From NCBI GenBank assembly GCA_001184205.1, contig LBMP01000002.1:576726-640725 (forward strand): 64,000 nucleotides of DNA, in the 5' to 3' direction. How positions within the stretch are numbered: the stretch's first letter is position 1; every line of letters begins with the position of its first letter. Source of the stretch: Desulfocarbo indianensis. GTDB taxonomy: Bacteria; Desulfobacterota; Desulfarculia; Desulfarculales; Desulfarculaceae. Both the position numbers and the translations under genes were made by a program. The notes under the pieces are model-generated. The model had not been told where the DNA came from. It worked only from the letters and a program-made list of their open reading frames with translations, and did not search any database. Shown piece after piece: positions 1-8,779 of the stretch.

Positions 1-108
1 CGCGGCCTTTTGGTTCATCTTCCAAAGCTGGGACCACCTTCGCCGAACAGGCAATCGGCGAGGCCCTATCATGCGCCAGCCCCCCCTTGAGTTCCGGCCG
101 GCCGGTTC

Positions 109-837
109 CTAATCCAGGAGCGCGGCCACCCGCAGGGCGTCCTCGGGCCGGTCCACCTCGGGCGAGTCAAAGGGGGTCACCACGCAACGGACTGCGTAGC
201 CGGCCTCCAGCACCCGCAGCTGCTCCAGCTTTTCCAGCTCCTCCAACTGGCCGGTGGGGAGTTGGGCAAAGGTCTGCAAAAAGGAGCGCCGGAACACGTA
301 AACGCCCAGGTGCTTGTAATAGGTGACGTGCCCGCCGTCGCGGGGGTGGGGTATGGCCTGGCGGGAAAAATAAAGGGCGTCGCCATTGGCGGCCATCACC
401 ACCTTCACGTGGTTGGGGTCGCCCACCTCCTCGGGCCGGCGGATGGGCATCACCGGGGTGCTCATGACCACCTCCGGATCATCCAGAAGCGGCTTGGCGG
501 TCTGGTTGATGACCTCGGGGGGCAGCAGCGGCTGATCGCCCTGCACGTTCACCACCAGTTCGTCGGGGCCCAGGTTCAAAAGCTCGGCCGCCCTGGCCAC
601 CCGGTCGGAACCGGAGCGCAGCTCCGCCGGGGTCATGAGGGCCCGGCCGCCGAAGGCCTCCACCGCCTGGGCGATGCGTTCATCGTCGGTGGCCACGGCC
701 ACGGTTTTAACGCCGTCGGCCTTGAAGGCCCTTTCCATGACGTGCTGGATCATGGGCTTGCCCCCGATATTGACCAGGGGCTTGCCGGGAAAGCGGCTGG
801 AGCCGTAGCGGGCGGGGATGATGACGTGCAGGGCCAT
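109..837 (-). CDS. kdsB: 3-deoxy-manno-octulosonate cytidylyltransferase
   Basis: The enzyme activates Kdo, or here probably 8-amino-Kdo, with CTP to the CMP-sugar used by lipid A Kdo transferases in the cytoplasm. The 242-residue length is normal for KdsB. The nucleotide-binding start IPARYGSSRFPGKPL lies at about residues 7-21, the metal/sugar motif NVQGDQP near residue 97, and the C-terminal half carries the usual YYKHLGVYVFRR segment. It is the last gene of a minus-strand operon, 8 bases after kdnA, which in turn follows kdnB. In Shewanella the same trio makes and activates 8-amino-3,8-dideoxy-manno-octulosonate, so the true substrate may be the amino sugar. The sequence alone cannot separate the two substrates. 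Confidence 0.95.
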   Translation of the reverse strand: MALHVIIPARYGSSRFPGKPLVNIGGKPMIQHVMERAFKADGVKTVAVATDDERIAQAVEAFGGRALMTPAELRSGSDRVARAAELLNLGPDELVVNVQGDQPLLPPEVINQTAKPLLDDPEVVMSTPVMPIRRPEEVGDPNHVKVVMAANGDALYFSRQAIPHPRDGGHVTYYKHLGVYVFRRSFLQTFAQLPTGQLEELEKLEQLRVLEAGYAVRCVVTPFDSPEVDRPEDALRVAALLD

Positions 838-845
838 GTCGTTTC

Positions 846-2039
846 TTACCAGTTGGCCACGGCGTGGTTGATGGCCTGGGTCATTTGCTCCAGCTTTTCC
901 TCGCCCCAGCCCAGCATGATCTGCCAGCTCAGGCAGCGGGCGAGCAGGGCGGCGGTTTGGGGCAGGGCTTCAGGGCCGTAGCTCAGGTCTCCCTCGGGCC
1001 GCTTGAAGGGCCAGCCGCTCTTGATCGCGCTGGAGCCGGCGTGCAGGTGTTCCCAGTGGGGATAGGCGTGCCAGGTGTTCTTGCCCCAGGGAATGGCGCC
1101 GGCTCCCTCTTGGGCCAGCATGCCGGCCAGGCGCTCGGTTTCCTCGGCGCCGGGCATGAACCAGGAGAGGAAGGTGGCCGAATCGCCGGCCGGGTCCAGG
1201 ATCTCCCGGAAGCTGACGCCGGGGATGCGGGCCAGGGCCTCCTTCAGGGCCGCCTTGTTGGCCTGCTGGGTCTTCACCATATCGGGCAGCTTCTTGAGCT
1301 GGGCCAGGCCCAGGGCCCCCTGCAATTCCATCATGCGGTAGTTGAAGCCGAGGAAGCGCCGGCCCTCGTTGCCGCGGCCCACGGGCTTGTGGTCGTGGCC
1401 GTGGTCGTGATACTCGCTGGCGTTCTGGTAGAGGCCCTGGTCGTCGGTGATGATCATGCCGCCCTCGCCGGTGGTGAGGGTCTTCACCGAATCAAAGGAA
1501 AAGGTGCCCGCCGCGCCGAAGGTGCCCAGGCCCTTGCCGCCCAGGAAGCCGCCCGCCGATTGGGCGGTGTCTTCCAGCACCGGGATGCCGCGCTTGTCGG
1601 CGATGGCCTTGATCTCCTTGATGCGGGCCTGGGCCCCCATCATGTGCACCGGGACGATGCAGCGGGTCTTGTCGGTGATCTTTTTCTCCAGATCGGCCGG
1701 GTCCATGCACAGGGTCCGGTCGATCTCGCAGAACACCGGGGTGCACCCGCACTCGAAGATCGTTTCCCAGGTGGCCACGAAGGTGAAGCCCTGGGTGATG
1801 ACTTCGTCGCCGGGGCCCACGCCCAGGGCGGCCAGCGCCACCTTCAGGGCCGCGGTTCCCGAACTCACCGCCAGGGCGTAGCGGGCCCCGGCGTAGGCGG
1901 CGAAGGCCTCCTCGAACTCGCGGACCCTGAAAGCGCCTTGGCGCTGGTCTTGAAATTCATAACGGAACAGCACCCCCCGGTCCATGACGTCCAGGACCGC
2001 CTCGCGCTCCTCCTTGCCCAACCATTCGAATCCAGGCAT
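846..2039 (-). CDS. kdnA: PLP-dependent DegT/DnrJ aminotransferase, probable 8-amino-Kdo transaminase
   Basis: This 397-residue DegT/DnrJ/EryC1/StrS aminotransferase has the substrate loop SSGTAALKVALAALGVGPGD at about residues 59-78 and the PLP-lysine motif SVKTLTTGEGGMI in the middle. The start has an AAGGA element 8 bases upstream. It lies between an iron-alcohol-dehydrogenase-type gene and kdsB. That order matches the Shewanella kdnA/kdnB/kdsB set, where KdnB oxidises C8 of Kdo and KdnA transaminates it to 8-amino-Kdo. Family membership is certain; the substrate is inferred from the neighbours. Another nucleotide-sugar aminotransferase role would be the alternative. Confidence 0.82.
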   Translation of the reverse strand: MPGFEWLGKEEREAVLDVMDRGVLFRYEFQDQRQGAFRVREFEEAFAAYAGARYALAVSSGTAALKVALAALGVGPGDEVITQGFTFVATWETIFECGCTPVFCEIDRTLCMDPADLEKKITDKTRCIVPVHMMGAQARIKEIKAIADKRGIPVLEDTAQSAGGFLGGKGLGTFGAAGTFSFDSVKTLTTGEGGMIITDDQGLYQNASEYHDHGHDHKPVGRGNEGRRFLGFNYRMMELQGALGLAQLKKLPDMVKTQQANKAALKEALARIPGVSFREILDPAGDSATFLSWFMPGAEETERLAGMLAQEGAGAIPWGKNTWHAYPHWEHLHAGSSAIKSGWPFKRPEGDLSYGPEALPQTAALLARCLSWQIMLGWGEEKLEQMTQAINHAVANW

Positions 2040-2069
2040 GACGCGTTTCCTTTTCGCTTAAAGGCGATA

Positions 2070-3233
2070 TCAGCCGGCAAAGGCCTCGCGGTAGATGTTT
2101 TCCAAGTCCTCGGCGCTGACCTTGCGCGGGTTGTTGGCGATGGGCCGGGCCACGGTCATGGCCTTGGCCGCCATGGCCGGCACCTCGGACTGGGGCACGT
2201 TCAACTGATCCAGGGAGCCGGGGATGCCGATATCCTGGGAAAGCAGCATCACCTCCTCCACGCAGACCTCGGCGGCGTCGCGGGTGGTGAGATTCTCGGG
2301 CATCTCGCACAGGGCGTAGGCCATGTCCGCGAAGCGGTCCGGGCAGGCGATCAGGTTGAAGCTGAGCACATAGGGCAATAGCACCGAGTTGGCCTCGCCG
2401 TGGGGAATGTCGAAAAACGCCCCCAGGGGATAGGCCATGGCGTGCACCGCGCCCACCCCGGCCTGGGCCAGGGCCAGGCCGGCCAGATAGGAGCCCAGGA
2501 GCATGTTCTCCCGCGCCTCCAGGTTTTCGCCGTTGGTCACGGCCTGGCGCAGGTTGCCGCCGATCAGCTCGATGGCCCGCAGGGAATTCATTTCGCTCAT
2601 GGGGGTGGCGGCCAGGGAGGTATAGGCCTCCATGGCGTGGGTCAGGGCGTCCATGCCCACCACCGCCGTGATGTAGGGCGGGCAGCTCACGGTGAGAAGG
2701 GGGTCCAGGAGCGCGGTGTGTGGATAGAGCAGGCGGCCGTTCATGCCGCCCTTGAACTTATCGGCCCGGCGGGTGAAAACCGCTGTGAAGGTGACCTCGC
2801 TGCCGGTGCCGGCCGTGGTGGGCACCATGATGGAGGGCTGGGCCGGCTTCTTCAACAGATCCAGGCCCACGTAATCCACCGCGGAGCCGGGATTGTTGAT
2901 GAGCGCGGCCGCGGCCTTGGCCAAATCCAGGGCGCTGCCGCCGCCGATGCCCACCACCACCTTGGCCCCCAATTTCTTGCCCATTTCCGCCGCCGCGTCG
3001 GCCTCGGCGGGCTCGGGCTCGCGGGTGATGGCGCTATATACCTCATGCTTGAGGCCGGCCGCCTCCAGGCTTTTGAGCGCGGTTTCGGCCGCGCCGGCGG
3101 CCAGCACGTTGGGGTCCACCACCACCAGCGCCGGTCCGCCGCCTATAAGCTCCACCTCCTGCGCCAGCTTGGCGGAGGAGCCCCGGCCAAACACCGTGCG
3201 CCGCACCCCTTCAAGGCTGAATTCGGATATCAT
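2070..3233 (-). CDS. kdnB: Iron-type alcohol dehydrogenase, probable Kdo 8-oxidase
   Basis: A group III (iron-type) alcohol dehydrogenase of about 387 residues. GIGGGSALDLAKA is the NAD-binding loop. The metal ligands are visible as D and H in GMDALTHAMEAY and as two His in AVHAMAYPL...IPHGEAN. The frame stays open further upstream, but the ATG at 3233 has AAGGA about 9 bases ahead and begins MISEFSLEGVRRTVFG, so it is chosen. It is the first gene of the kdnB-kdnA-kdsB operon, 30 bases before kdnA. By analogy with Shewanella KdnB it would oxidise the C8 hydroxyl of Kdo to the aldehyde. A general alcohol dehydrogenase cannot be excluded from sequence alone. Confidence 0.82.
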   Translation of the reverse strand: MISEFSLEGVRRTVFGRGSSAKLAQEVELIGGGPALVVVDPNVLAAGAAETALKSLEAAGLKHEVYSAITREPEPAEADAAAEMGKKLGAKVVVGIGGGSALDLAKAAAALINNPGSAVDYVGLDLLKKPAQPSIMVPTTAGTGSEVTFTAVFTRRADKFKGGMNGRLLYPHTALLDPLLTVSCPPYITAVVGMDALTHAMEAYTSLAATPMSEMNSLRAIELIGGNLRQAVTNGENLEARENMLLGSYLAGLALAQAGVGAVHAMAYPLGAFFDIPHGEANSVLLPYVLSFNLIACPDRFADMAYALCEMPENLTTRDAAEVCVEEVMLLSQDIGIPGSLDQLNVPQSEVPAMAAKAMTVARPIANNPRKVSAEDLENIYREAFAG

Positions 3234-3471
3234 ATTAATCATCCTTAGGAATAGGTTTGTTGGAGGTCTGTAGCGCGGGCCCCGCTGCAAAGCGCCAGAC
3301 CCGGCGGGGAAATGGTAGCACAACCCCTTGAAAAGTAAAGGCCGCCCCCGGCCGCCCCCCGCAGGGGTAACCGGCTTGCCGCTTGACCATACCTGACGGC
3401 GATGTTAGCGTTTTTAAAAGTGACCGACTCCTGTTCCCAATTCGTGAAACCCTATGACAAGGGAGGCCCCC

Positions 3472-4815
3472 GTGCAGCATGAATCGCATACCGTGACCCC
3501 AGAGCAAACCCGCGTCCGTTCCCTGGGCGCGGCCAAGATAGCCAACCCCATGCTGGCGGTTGACAAAGGCTTCGGCGGTTGCGTGAGCGAAAACCGGCGG
3601 GTGCTCATGGACCCCTTTCCCAGCGAGCAGCCGGCCGATTCCTGCATGCTGCTGCCCGATTTCGAGATGGCCGGGCCCCGCGACCACATTTATTTCGACC
3701 CCAGCAAGCTGAAGACCGCCATCGTCACCTGCGGCGGCATGTGCCCGGGCATCAATTCGCTGGTGCGGGCCATCGTTCTGCAATTGCACTATATATACGG
3801 GGTCAAGAACGTGGTGGGCGTGCGTTTCGGCCTGCAGGGCTTCATACCCTCCTATGGCCACGACCTCATGGAACTGACCCCCACCACCGTGCTGAACGTG
3901 CATGGCCGGGGGGGGGCCTTCCTGGGCATGAGCCGGGGCTCCCAACCCATGGAGGAGATCGTGGACGCCCTGGAGCGTCTCAACGTGGGGCTCTTGTTCA
4001 TGATCGGCGGCGACGGCACCCTGCACGCGGCCAAGTTCATCACCGATGAGATCACCAGGCGCGAGCTCAAGATCGCGGTGGTGGCCATCCCCAAGACCAT
4101 TGACAACGACATTTGCTTCGTGGAGAAGACCTTCGGCTTCCAGACCGCGGTGGAGGCGGCCACCCACGCCATCCTGGGCGCCCACAACGAGGCCACCGGC
4201 GCGCCCAACGGCATCGGCCTGGTCAAGCTCATGGGCCGCATGAGCGGTTTCGTGGCCGCCCACGCCACCCTGGCCCTGACCGAGGTGAACTTCTGCCTCA
4301 TACCCGAGGTGGAGTTCGACCTGGAAGGCGAGCACGGCCTCCTGGCCGCCCTGGAAGAGCGCCTGCGCGGCCGGGGGCACGCCGTGGTGGTGGTGGCCGA
4401 GGGCGCCGGCCAGAAGTTCTTCGAGGGGGCCAACCTGGGCAGCGATCCTTCCGGCAATCCCAAGCTGGGCGACATCGGCACCATGCTCAAATCGCGGATC
4501 AATCAATTTTTCGCCGAAAAGGGCTTGGAAATAAACCTGAAATACATAGACCCCTCATACTTGATACGCTCGGTGCCGGCCAATTCCAACGACCGGGTAT
4601 ACACCGGCTTTTTGGGCCACCACGCGGTGCACGCCGGCATGGCCGGCAAGACCGGCATGATGGTGAGCCTGTGGAACAACCAGTTCGTGCACATTCCCAT
4701 AGAACTGGCCATCAGCCACCGCTCCAAGGTGGAGCCCAAGGGCAACCTTTGGCGGGCGGTGCGCGAGGCCACCGGCCAGCCCACCCTGCTGAACGAAGCC
4801 TCCACCAATTGCTGA
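3472..4815 (+). CDS. ATP-type 6-phosphofructokinase, long-clade group
   Basis: A 447-residue phosphofructokinase that phosphorylates fructose 6-phosphate in glycolysis. Visible motifs are the N-terminal glycine loop TCGGMCPGINSLVRAIV, GGDGTLHAA and PKTIDNDI, followed by MGRMSGFVAAHATLA. GGDG, rather than GGDD, points to ATP as phosphoryl donor. The lysine in PKTIDND is otherwise typical of PPi enzymes, a mix seen in the long TP0108-like group. A GTG at 3472 lies 5 bases after a strong AAGGGAGG and is preferred over the in-frame ATG at 3454, which lacks a ribosome-binding site. It is divergent from the kdn operon. Donor specificity is inferred. Confidence 0.88.
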   Translation: MQHESHTVTPEQTRVRSLGAAKIANPMLAVDKGFGGCVSENRRVLMDPFPSEQPADSCMLLPDFEMAGPRDHIYFDPSKLKTAIVTCGGMCPGINSLVRAIVLQLHYIYGVKNVVGVRFGLQGFIPSYGHDLMELTPTTVLNVHGRGGAFLGMSRGSQPMEEIVDALERLNVGLLFMIGGDGTLHAAKFITDEITRRELKIAVVAIPKTIDNDICFVEKTFGFQTAVEAATHAILGAHNEATGAPNGIGLVKLMGRMSGFVAAHATLALTEVNFCLIPEVEFDLEGEHGLLAALEERLRGRGHAVVVVAEGAGQKFFEGANLGSDPSGNPKLGDIGTMLKSRINQFFAEKGLEINLKYIDPSYLIRSVPANSNDRVYTGFLGHHAVHAGMAGKTGMMVSLWNNQFVHIPIELAISHRSKVEPKGNLWRAVREATGQPTLLNEASTNC

Positions 4816-5017
4816 GGGGGGCTCGGTCTTTTCAGGGCGGCGGCGAGGCCCTGGGCGGCGCGGCGGTCCGGCGGTAAGATTGGCGCAAAGCCGGGGGGGC
4901 GCCGGGGATGGCCTTTTGCTTGGGGGGCGTGAGCCGTCTTCTTGCCTGGCGGCCGGTTTCCTGCTAGGTTGGACAACCAATGGTGTTATTTTAAGTAGTA
5001 GCGGAGGCTTCTCGCCC

Positions 5018-5350
5018 ATGGAAATTAGCCAGAACCAAAAAAATGACGTGACCGTGGTGGCCTTGGCCGGGCGCTTCGACGCCCAGTCGGCCGGCAACGC
5101 CGAGGAGACCCTCAAAAAGGTTTTGGAAGCCGACGGGACCAAGATACTGATTGACATGTCTCAGGTTGAATACATCTCCAGCGCGGGGCTCAGGGTGCTG
5201 CTTTCCACTGCCAAAAAACTGGCCGGCGTGAGCGGCAAACTGGTGCTGTGCGGCTTGAAGCCTTACGTCCGCGAGGTTTTCGAGGTGGCCGGCTTTACCT
5301 CGATATTCATGATCTTGCCCGACGAGGCCCAAGGCCTGCAGGCGTTCTGA
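5018..5350 (+). CDS. STAS-domain anti-sigma factor antagonist
   Basis: A 110-residue single STAS domain. It starts at MEISQNQKNDV behind a GCGGAGG element, contains LAGRFDAQSAG, and has the hallmark ILIDMSQVEYISSAGLRVLL loop in which one serine (SSAG) is the usual phosphorylation site. Such proteins bind anti-sigma kinases in partner-switching pathways and are regulated by phosphorylation. No kinase or phosphatase partner lies nearby, so its target is unknown. It precedes the glycosyltransferase gene by 55 bases and may share its transcript. Confidence 0.85.
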   Translation: MEISQNQKNDVTVVALAGRFDAQSAGNAEETLKKVLEADGTKILIDMSQVEYISSAGLRVLLSTAKKLAGVSGKLVLCGLKPYVREVFEVAGFTSIFMILPDEAQGLQAF

Positions 5351-5405
5351 GGCGGTAGCGAGCCAGCCGGGGCCCTCAAGCCCCGCCGGGCGGGTGAGAG
5401 GGGGC

Positions 5406-6614
5406 ATGGCGGATTTTCACCAAAACGGCGTTATCACCACCCTGCACCGTCTGGGCGCGCCGGACAGACCGCGCCTGGAGGCGGATTTGCTGCGCTTCGC
5501 CCAGCGCCGTCCCCTGGCCCTTATCCTGCCGGCCCTGGCTTCGGAGATGGACGGCCCGGCCTTGGGCCCCATTCTCGAGGAGCTGAAGGGCGCTGAATAC
5601 ATCAACGAAATCGTGGTCACCCTGGGCAAGGCCGGCAAAAAGGAATTCAACCGGGCCCGGGAGTATTTCAAGGCCCTGAACAAGCCCTTTTCCATTGTCT
5701 GGAACGACGGCCGCCGGGCGCAGAAGCTTCTGGCCGAACTCAACGACGGCGGCATCGGCATAGGCCAGGACGGCAAGGGGCGCTCGGTGTGGCTGGCCCT
5801 GGGGCTCATCCTGGCCAGGGGGCAGAGCCGGGTGGTGGCCCTGCACGATTGCGATATCCTGGACTACAACCGCGAGCTGTTGGGGCGCTTGGCCTATCCC
5901 CTCATGAGCAGCCATCTGGCCTATGAATTCTGTAAAGGCTATTACGCCAGGGTGACCCACCGCATGTATGGCCGGGTGACGCGCCTTTTCGTGACGCCCC
6001 TCATAATGGCCCTGGAAACCGCGCTGGGTCCCTTGCCTTACCTTAGATTCATGGGCTCCTTCCGCTATCCCCTGGCCGGCGAGTTCGCCATGGACCTGGA
6101 GCTGGCCCGCATGAACCGCATTCCGGGGGATTGGGGCCTGGAGGTGGGCGTCCTGGGCGAGGTGTACCGCAACACCAGCCCCCGCCGGGTGTGCCAGGTG
6201 GACTTGGTGGACACCTACGAGCACAAGCACCAGGAGCTTTCCAGCGAGGACCCCGGCAAGGGGCTGGCCAAGATGTCCACCGACATCGCCCGCACCCTGC
6301 TGCGCGCCCTGGCGGCGGAAGGCGCGGAGCTTTCCCGGGGCATGCTGCGCGCCCTGGAGGTTTCCTACCTGCGCCGGGCCGAGGACATGATAGCCACCTA
6401 CGCGGCTGATTCGGCGGTGAACGGGCTCTCCTTCGACCGCCACGCCGAGGGCCTGGCCGTGGAGACCTTTGCCCAGGGTTTGAGCCGCGCCATCCAGCAG
6501 TTCACCGCCGACCCGCGGGGCCAGAGCGTGATAAGCAATTGGAACCGGGTCATTAGCGCCGTTCCCGATTTTCTGGAGCGTCTGGTGGAAGCCGTCGAGG
6601 CCGATAATCCATGA
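5406..6614 (+). CDS. GpgS-like glycosyltransferase (probable glucosyl-3-phosphoglycerate synthase family)
   Basis: A 402-residue GT-A type retaining glycosyltransferase. The nucleotide-binding segment VVTLGKAGKKEF is followed by ALHDCDILDYNR, whose DxD supplies the metal-binding acids. Further along come EFCKGYYARVTHRMYGRVT and FRYPLAGEFAMDLELAR, which resemble glucosyl/mannosyl-3-phosphoglycerate synthases. These make compatible-solute precursors from NDP-sugar and 3-phosphoglycerate. An ATG at 5406 is chosen; a GTG four codons upstream is possible. Its stop overlaps the next gene by ATGA. A GH13_18 sugar phosphorylase 7 kb away fits glucosylglycerate metabolism, but donor and acceptor are inferred. 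Confidence 0.75.
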   Translation: MADFHQNGVITTLHRLGAPDRPRLEADLLRFAQRRPLALILPALASEMDGPALGPILEELKGAEYINEIVVTLGKAGKKEFNRAREYFKALNKPFSIVWNDGRRAQKLLAELNDGGIGIGQDGKGRSVWLALGLILARGQSRVVALHDCDILDYNRELLGRLAYPLMSSHLAYEFCKGYYARVTHRMYGRVTRLFVTPLIMALETALGPLPYLRFMGSFRYPLAGEFAMDLELARMNRIPGDWGLEVGVLGEVYRNTSPRRVCQVDLVDTYEHKHQELSSEDPGKGLAKMSTDIARTLLRALAAEGAELSRGMLRALEVSYLRRAEDMIATYAADSAVNGLSFDRHAEGLAVETFAQGLSRAIQQFTADPRGQSVISNWNRVISAVPDFLERLVEAVEADNP

Positions 6615-7423
6615 CTTCGGCCGCCGCGCCTTTACCCGAGGATCCCAGCGAAACCCCGGCCCAGCGCCGGGCGAGGCGCAACCTCGCCCTTTGGTTGGGC
6701 CTGGGCGGCCTTTTGGCGGCGGCCCTTCTGGTCTGGCTGTACTGGGAGCCCCTCTGGCGCTGGACCTGTGAGCTGTGGGTCATCCTGCAAGACAGGGAGG
6801 CCTTCCGCCAGCGCATAGAGGCCTATGGCGTCTGGGCTCCGGCCGCTTTCATCGCCTTCCAGGTTTTCCAGGTGCTGGCCTCGCCAATACCCGGCGAGCT
6901 GGTGGGCGCGGCGGGCGGCTACGTGTTCGGCTGGCTGCCGTCCTTGATATATTCCACCATCGGCCTTTCCCTGGGCTCCTGGATCAATTTTTTCACGGCC
7001 CGCCTATTGGGCCGGGGGCTGGTGGAGCGCGTCATACCCCCGGCCTATTTGACCAAGATAGCCTTTCTCATGGAACGCCAGGGCATGGTGGCCAGCTTCA
7101 TATTTTTCGTGATACCCGGCTTTCCCAAGGATTATTTCTGTTATGCCCTGGGGCTTTCTCCCATGAACTGGCGCAGCTTCATGGTGATGAGCTCCATCGG
7201 CCGCATCCCCGGCACCTTGATGCTCAGCCTGCAGGGAGCCGCGGTTTATCATGAAAACTATTGGAGCTTCCTGGTGCTGGGCCTTTTGAGCCTGGCCTTT
7301 ATCCTGCCGGTGTATGTCTGGCGGGAAAACATCTATCAATGGCTCTACCGCCTGGAAAAGGGACGCGGCCCCTTGAACGGCCAGGCCGAGGCCGGCGGGC
7401 GGGAAGACGACGACAAGGCCTAG
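6611..7423 (+). CDS. VTT-domain (TVP38/DedA-like) inner-membrane protein
   Basis: A 270-residue polytopic membrane protein of the VTT/SNARE-associated family. A first hydrophobic helix lies near residues 27-50. The family core follows with PIPGELVGAAGGYVFGWLPS, later IPGFPKDYFCYALGLSPM, and further membrane segments before a charged tail. Members act in lipid or undecaprenyl-phosphate flipping or related membrane homeostasis; the role of this one is not known. It overlaps the preceding glycosyltransferase by ATGA, so the two are translationally coupled. The cytoplasmic ends are rich in Arg and Asp. Confidence 0.85.
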   Translation: MTSAAAPLPEDPSETPAQRRARRNLALWLGLGGLLAAALLVWLYWEPLWRWTCELWVILQDREAFRQRIEAYGVWAPAAFIAFQVFQVLASPIPGELVGAAGGYVFGWLPSLIYSTIGLSLGSWINFFTARLLGRGLVERVIPPAYLTKIAFLMERQGMVASFIFFVIPGFPKDYFCYALGLSPMNWRSFMVMSSIGRIPGTLMLSLQGAAVYHENYWSFLVLGLLSLAFILPVYVWRENIYQWLYRLEKGRGPLNGQAEAGGREDDDKA

Positions 7424-7504
7424 TCTGGAACCGGCCGCGGTCTTTTCATGAGCATCTCGAAAAACGCATGGCGTCGGCAAGATTGGCGCGGGTGGGCCCA
7501 GGTT

Positions 7505-7723
7505 GGCAAGCCGGGTTGGCGCGGCTAGGCGATCAGCGTCGGCCCACGGCGGGCGGATGGATTGTCTGGCCGGGGTAGCCGGCCGGTCTGTCGCCGGGTG
7601 GCAAGCCGGGTTGGCGCTAGGTAGCCGGCCGGTCTGTCGCTGGGTGGCAAGCCGGGTTGGCGCGGCTAGACGATCAGCGTTGGCCCACGGCGGGCAGATA
7701 GATTATCTGGCCGGGGTTGCCGG
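7505..7723. repeat. Direct repeats in a GC-rich spacer
   Basis: A segment of about 79 bases starting GGCAAGCCGGGTTGGCGCGG at 7505 recurs at 7646-7723 with few mismatches. Between them lie a 21-base partial copy (7600-7620) and two copies of a 25-base GTAGCCGGCCGGTCTGTCGC unit (7575-7599 and 7621-7645). The last copy runs into the 3' end of the small minus-strand gene at 7674-7919, so the array looks like local duplication of that gene's tail. The rest of the 7424-7673 spacer shows no gene. Confidence 0.8.
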
Positions 7724-7919
7724 TTTCCTTGGCGGGATGCCGCCGCTGCCAAAGGCTGCACAGCCGGCAGGTGAAGCCGGGCCACTTGCGGCGCACCACC
7801 ACCTCCAGGCAAATGCTGTAGCGGCCGCAGGCCAGGTTGCGGTGTTCCATCACCTCCTCGAAATCCAGGGGGCGGTTCATGGCCTGAGGGCCGTCATGGG
7901 TCATTCTGCGGCGCAGCAT
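7674..7919 (-). CDS. Small Cys-containing conserved protein
   Basis: An 81-residue product with an even protein-like core: NRPLDFEEVMEHRNLACGRY, then a basic stretch and the pair FTCRLCSLW. The three cysteines (CGRY...C, TCRLC) could bind a metal. A GGGAG sits 8 bases before the start at 7919. I recall similar short proteins in deltaproteobacterial genomes but cannot name the family. Its 3' end overlaps the local direct repeats, so the last 15 or so residues may be variable. Function unknown. Confidence 0.55.
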   Translation of the reverse strand: MLRRRMTHDGPQAMNRPLDFEEVMEHRNLACGRYSICLEVVVRRKWPGFTCRLCSLWQRRHPAKETGNPGQIIYLPAVGQR

Positions 7920-8030
7920 TTAGCAACTCCCAAACTTGTTCGCGACAGTCCCAATTTAACACATGGCGGGTTTCCAGACCAGACCGGCTTTGGCCTTGCC
8001 CCCAGGCCCGCCCCAGGTTAAGCTTGGCGG

Positions 8031-8771
8031 ATGGATCAGGTGTTTGACACAGAAGAGATAAGCCGCTACGAGCAATGGCTGGAGACCCCGGCGGGGCGGA
8101 GCTACGCCGACGCCAGTTTCGCCCTGTTGGACCGGGTGCTCGATTGGCGTCCCGGCTGGCGCGTGCTGGACGTGGGCTGCGGATTGGGAGTGCATCTCAA
8201 CCGGCTCCAGGAGCGGGGCATGCTGGTCCAGGGCCTGGAGGCCGGACCGGTGGCGGCCGGCCTGGCCGCCCGCAGGCTGGGGCCCAAGGTGGAGGTGGAG
8301 GTGGGCGACGCCCACGACCTGCCCTACGAGGACAACAGCTTCGACGCGGTCATAATGGTCAACACCCTGGAACTGGTGGAACGCCGCGCCCAGGCGCTGG
8401 CCGAGGCCTCCAGGGTGGCCGTGAGCCGCTTGTGCGTCATCTCCCTGAATTTGTTTTCACCGACGGGAATCCTGTCGCGCCTGCCGGGCTCGCGGCATCC
8501 CCTGCACCGTGGCCACCCCTTGAGCCTGGTTTCGCTGTGGCGGCTGGTGCGCGAAGTGCTGGGGCCGGTGCCCCAGACCTGGGCCGGGGCCATCTCCTGG
8601 CCTTCGGTGATGGTGGGCCGCTGGCCCTTCAGTCCGCTGGTGGGGGTTTGCGCGGCGGTTACGCCCCGTCTCATGACCACGCCCTTGGTGGTGGAGAGCC
8701 CCGCCAGGGGGCATGCCGCGCGCCCGGCCGCCATTCATGGCCGGGTGGGCGTCCTGCAGCTCATCAAGTGA
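8031..8771 (+). CDS. Class I SAM-dependent methyltransferase
   Basis: A 246-residue Rossmann methyltransferase. Motif I is VLDVGCGLGVHLNRL near residues 46-60, the acidic end of strand 2 is GLEAGP, motif post-I is EVGDAHDLPYEDNSFDAVI, and motif VVNTLEL-like follows. It resembles UbiE/type 11 enzymes that modify small molecules. The substrate cannot be told. It lies 8 bases before the FmdE-like gene and may be cotranscribed with the FmdE/molybdopterin-binding pair. Confidence 0.85.
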   Translation: MDQVFDTEEISRYEQWLETPAGRSYADASFALLDRVLDWRPGWRVLDVGCGLGVHLNRLQERGMLVQGLEAGPVAAGLAARRLGPKVEVEVGDAHDLPYEDNSFDAVIMVNTLELVERRAQALAEASRVAVSRLCVISLNLFSPTGILSRLPGSRHPLHRGHPLSLVSLWRLVREVLGPVPQTWAGAISWPSVMVGRWPFSPLVGVCAAVTPRLMTTPLVVESPARGHAARPAAIHGRVGVLQLIK

Positions 8772-8779
8772 GACAAAGC

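Noticed and set aside
864-2381. Long plus-strand open frame of about 505 codons opposite kdnA/kdnB
   Set aside because: Gly/His/Leu/Ala-rich text with no domain; it is the antisense shadow of GC-rich genes. The minus-strand genes have clear motifs.
3383-3411. TTGACC...TAGCGT as phosphofructokinase promoter
   Set aside because: The -10 match is too weak to report as a feature.
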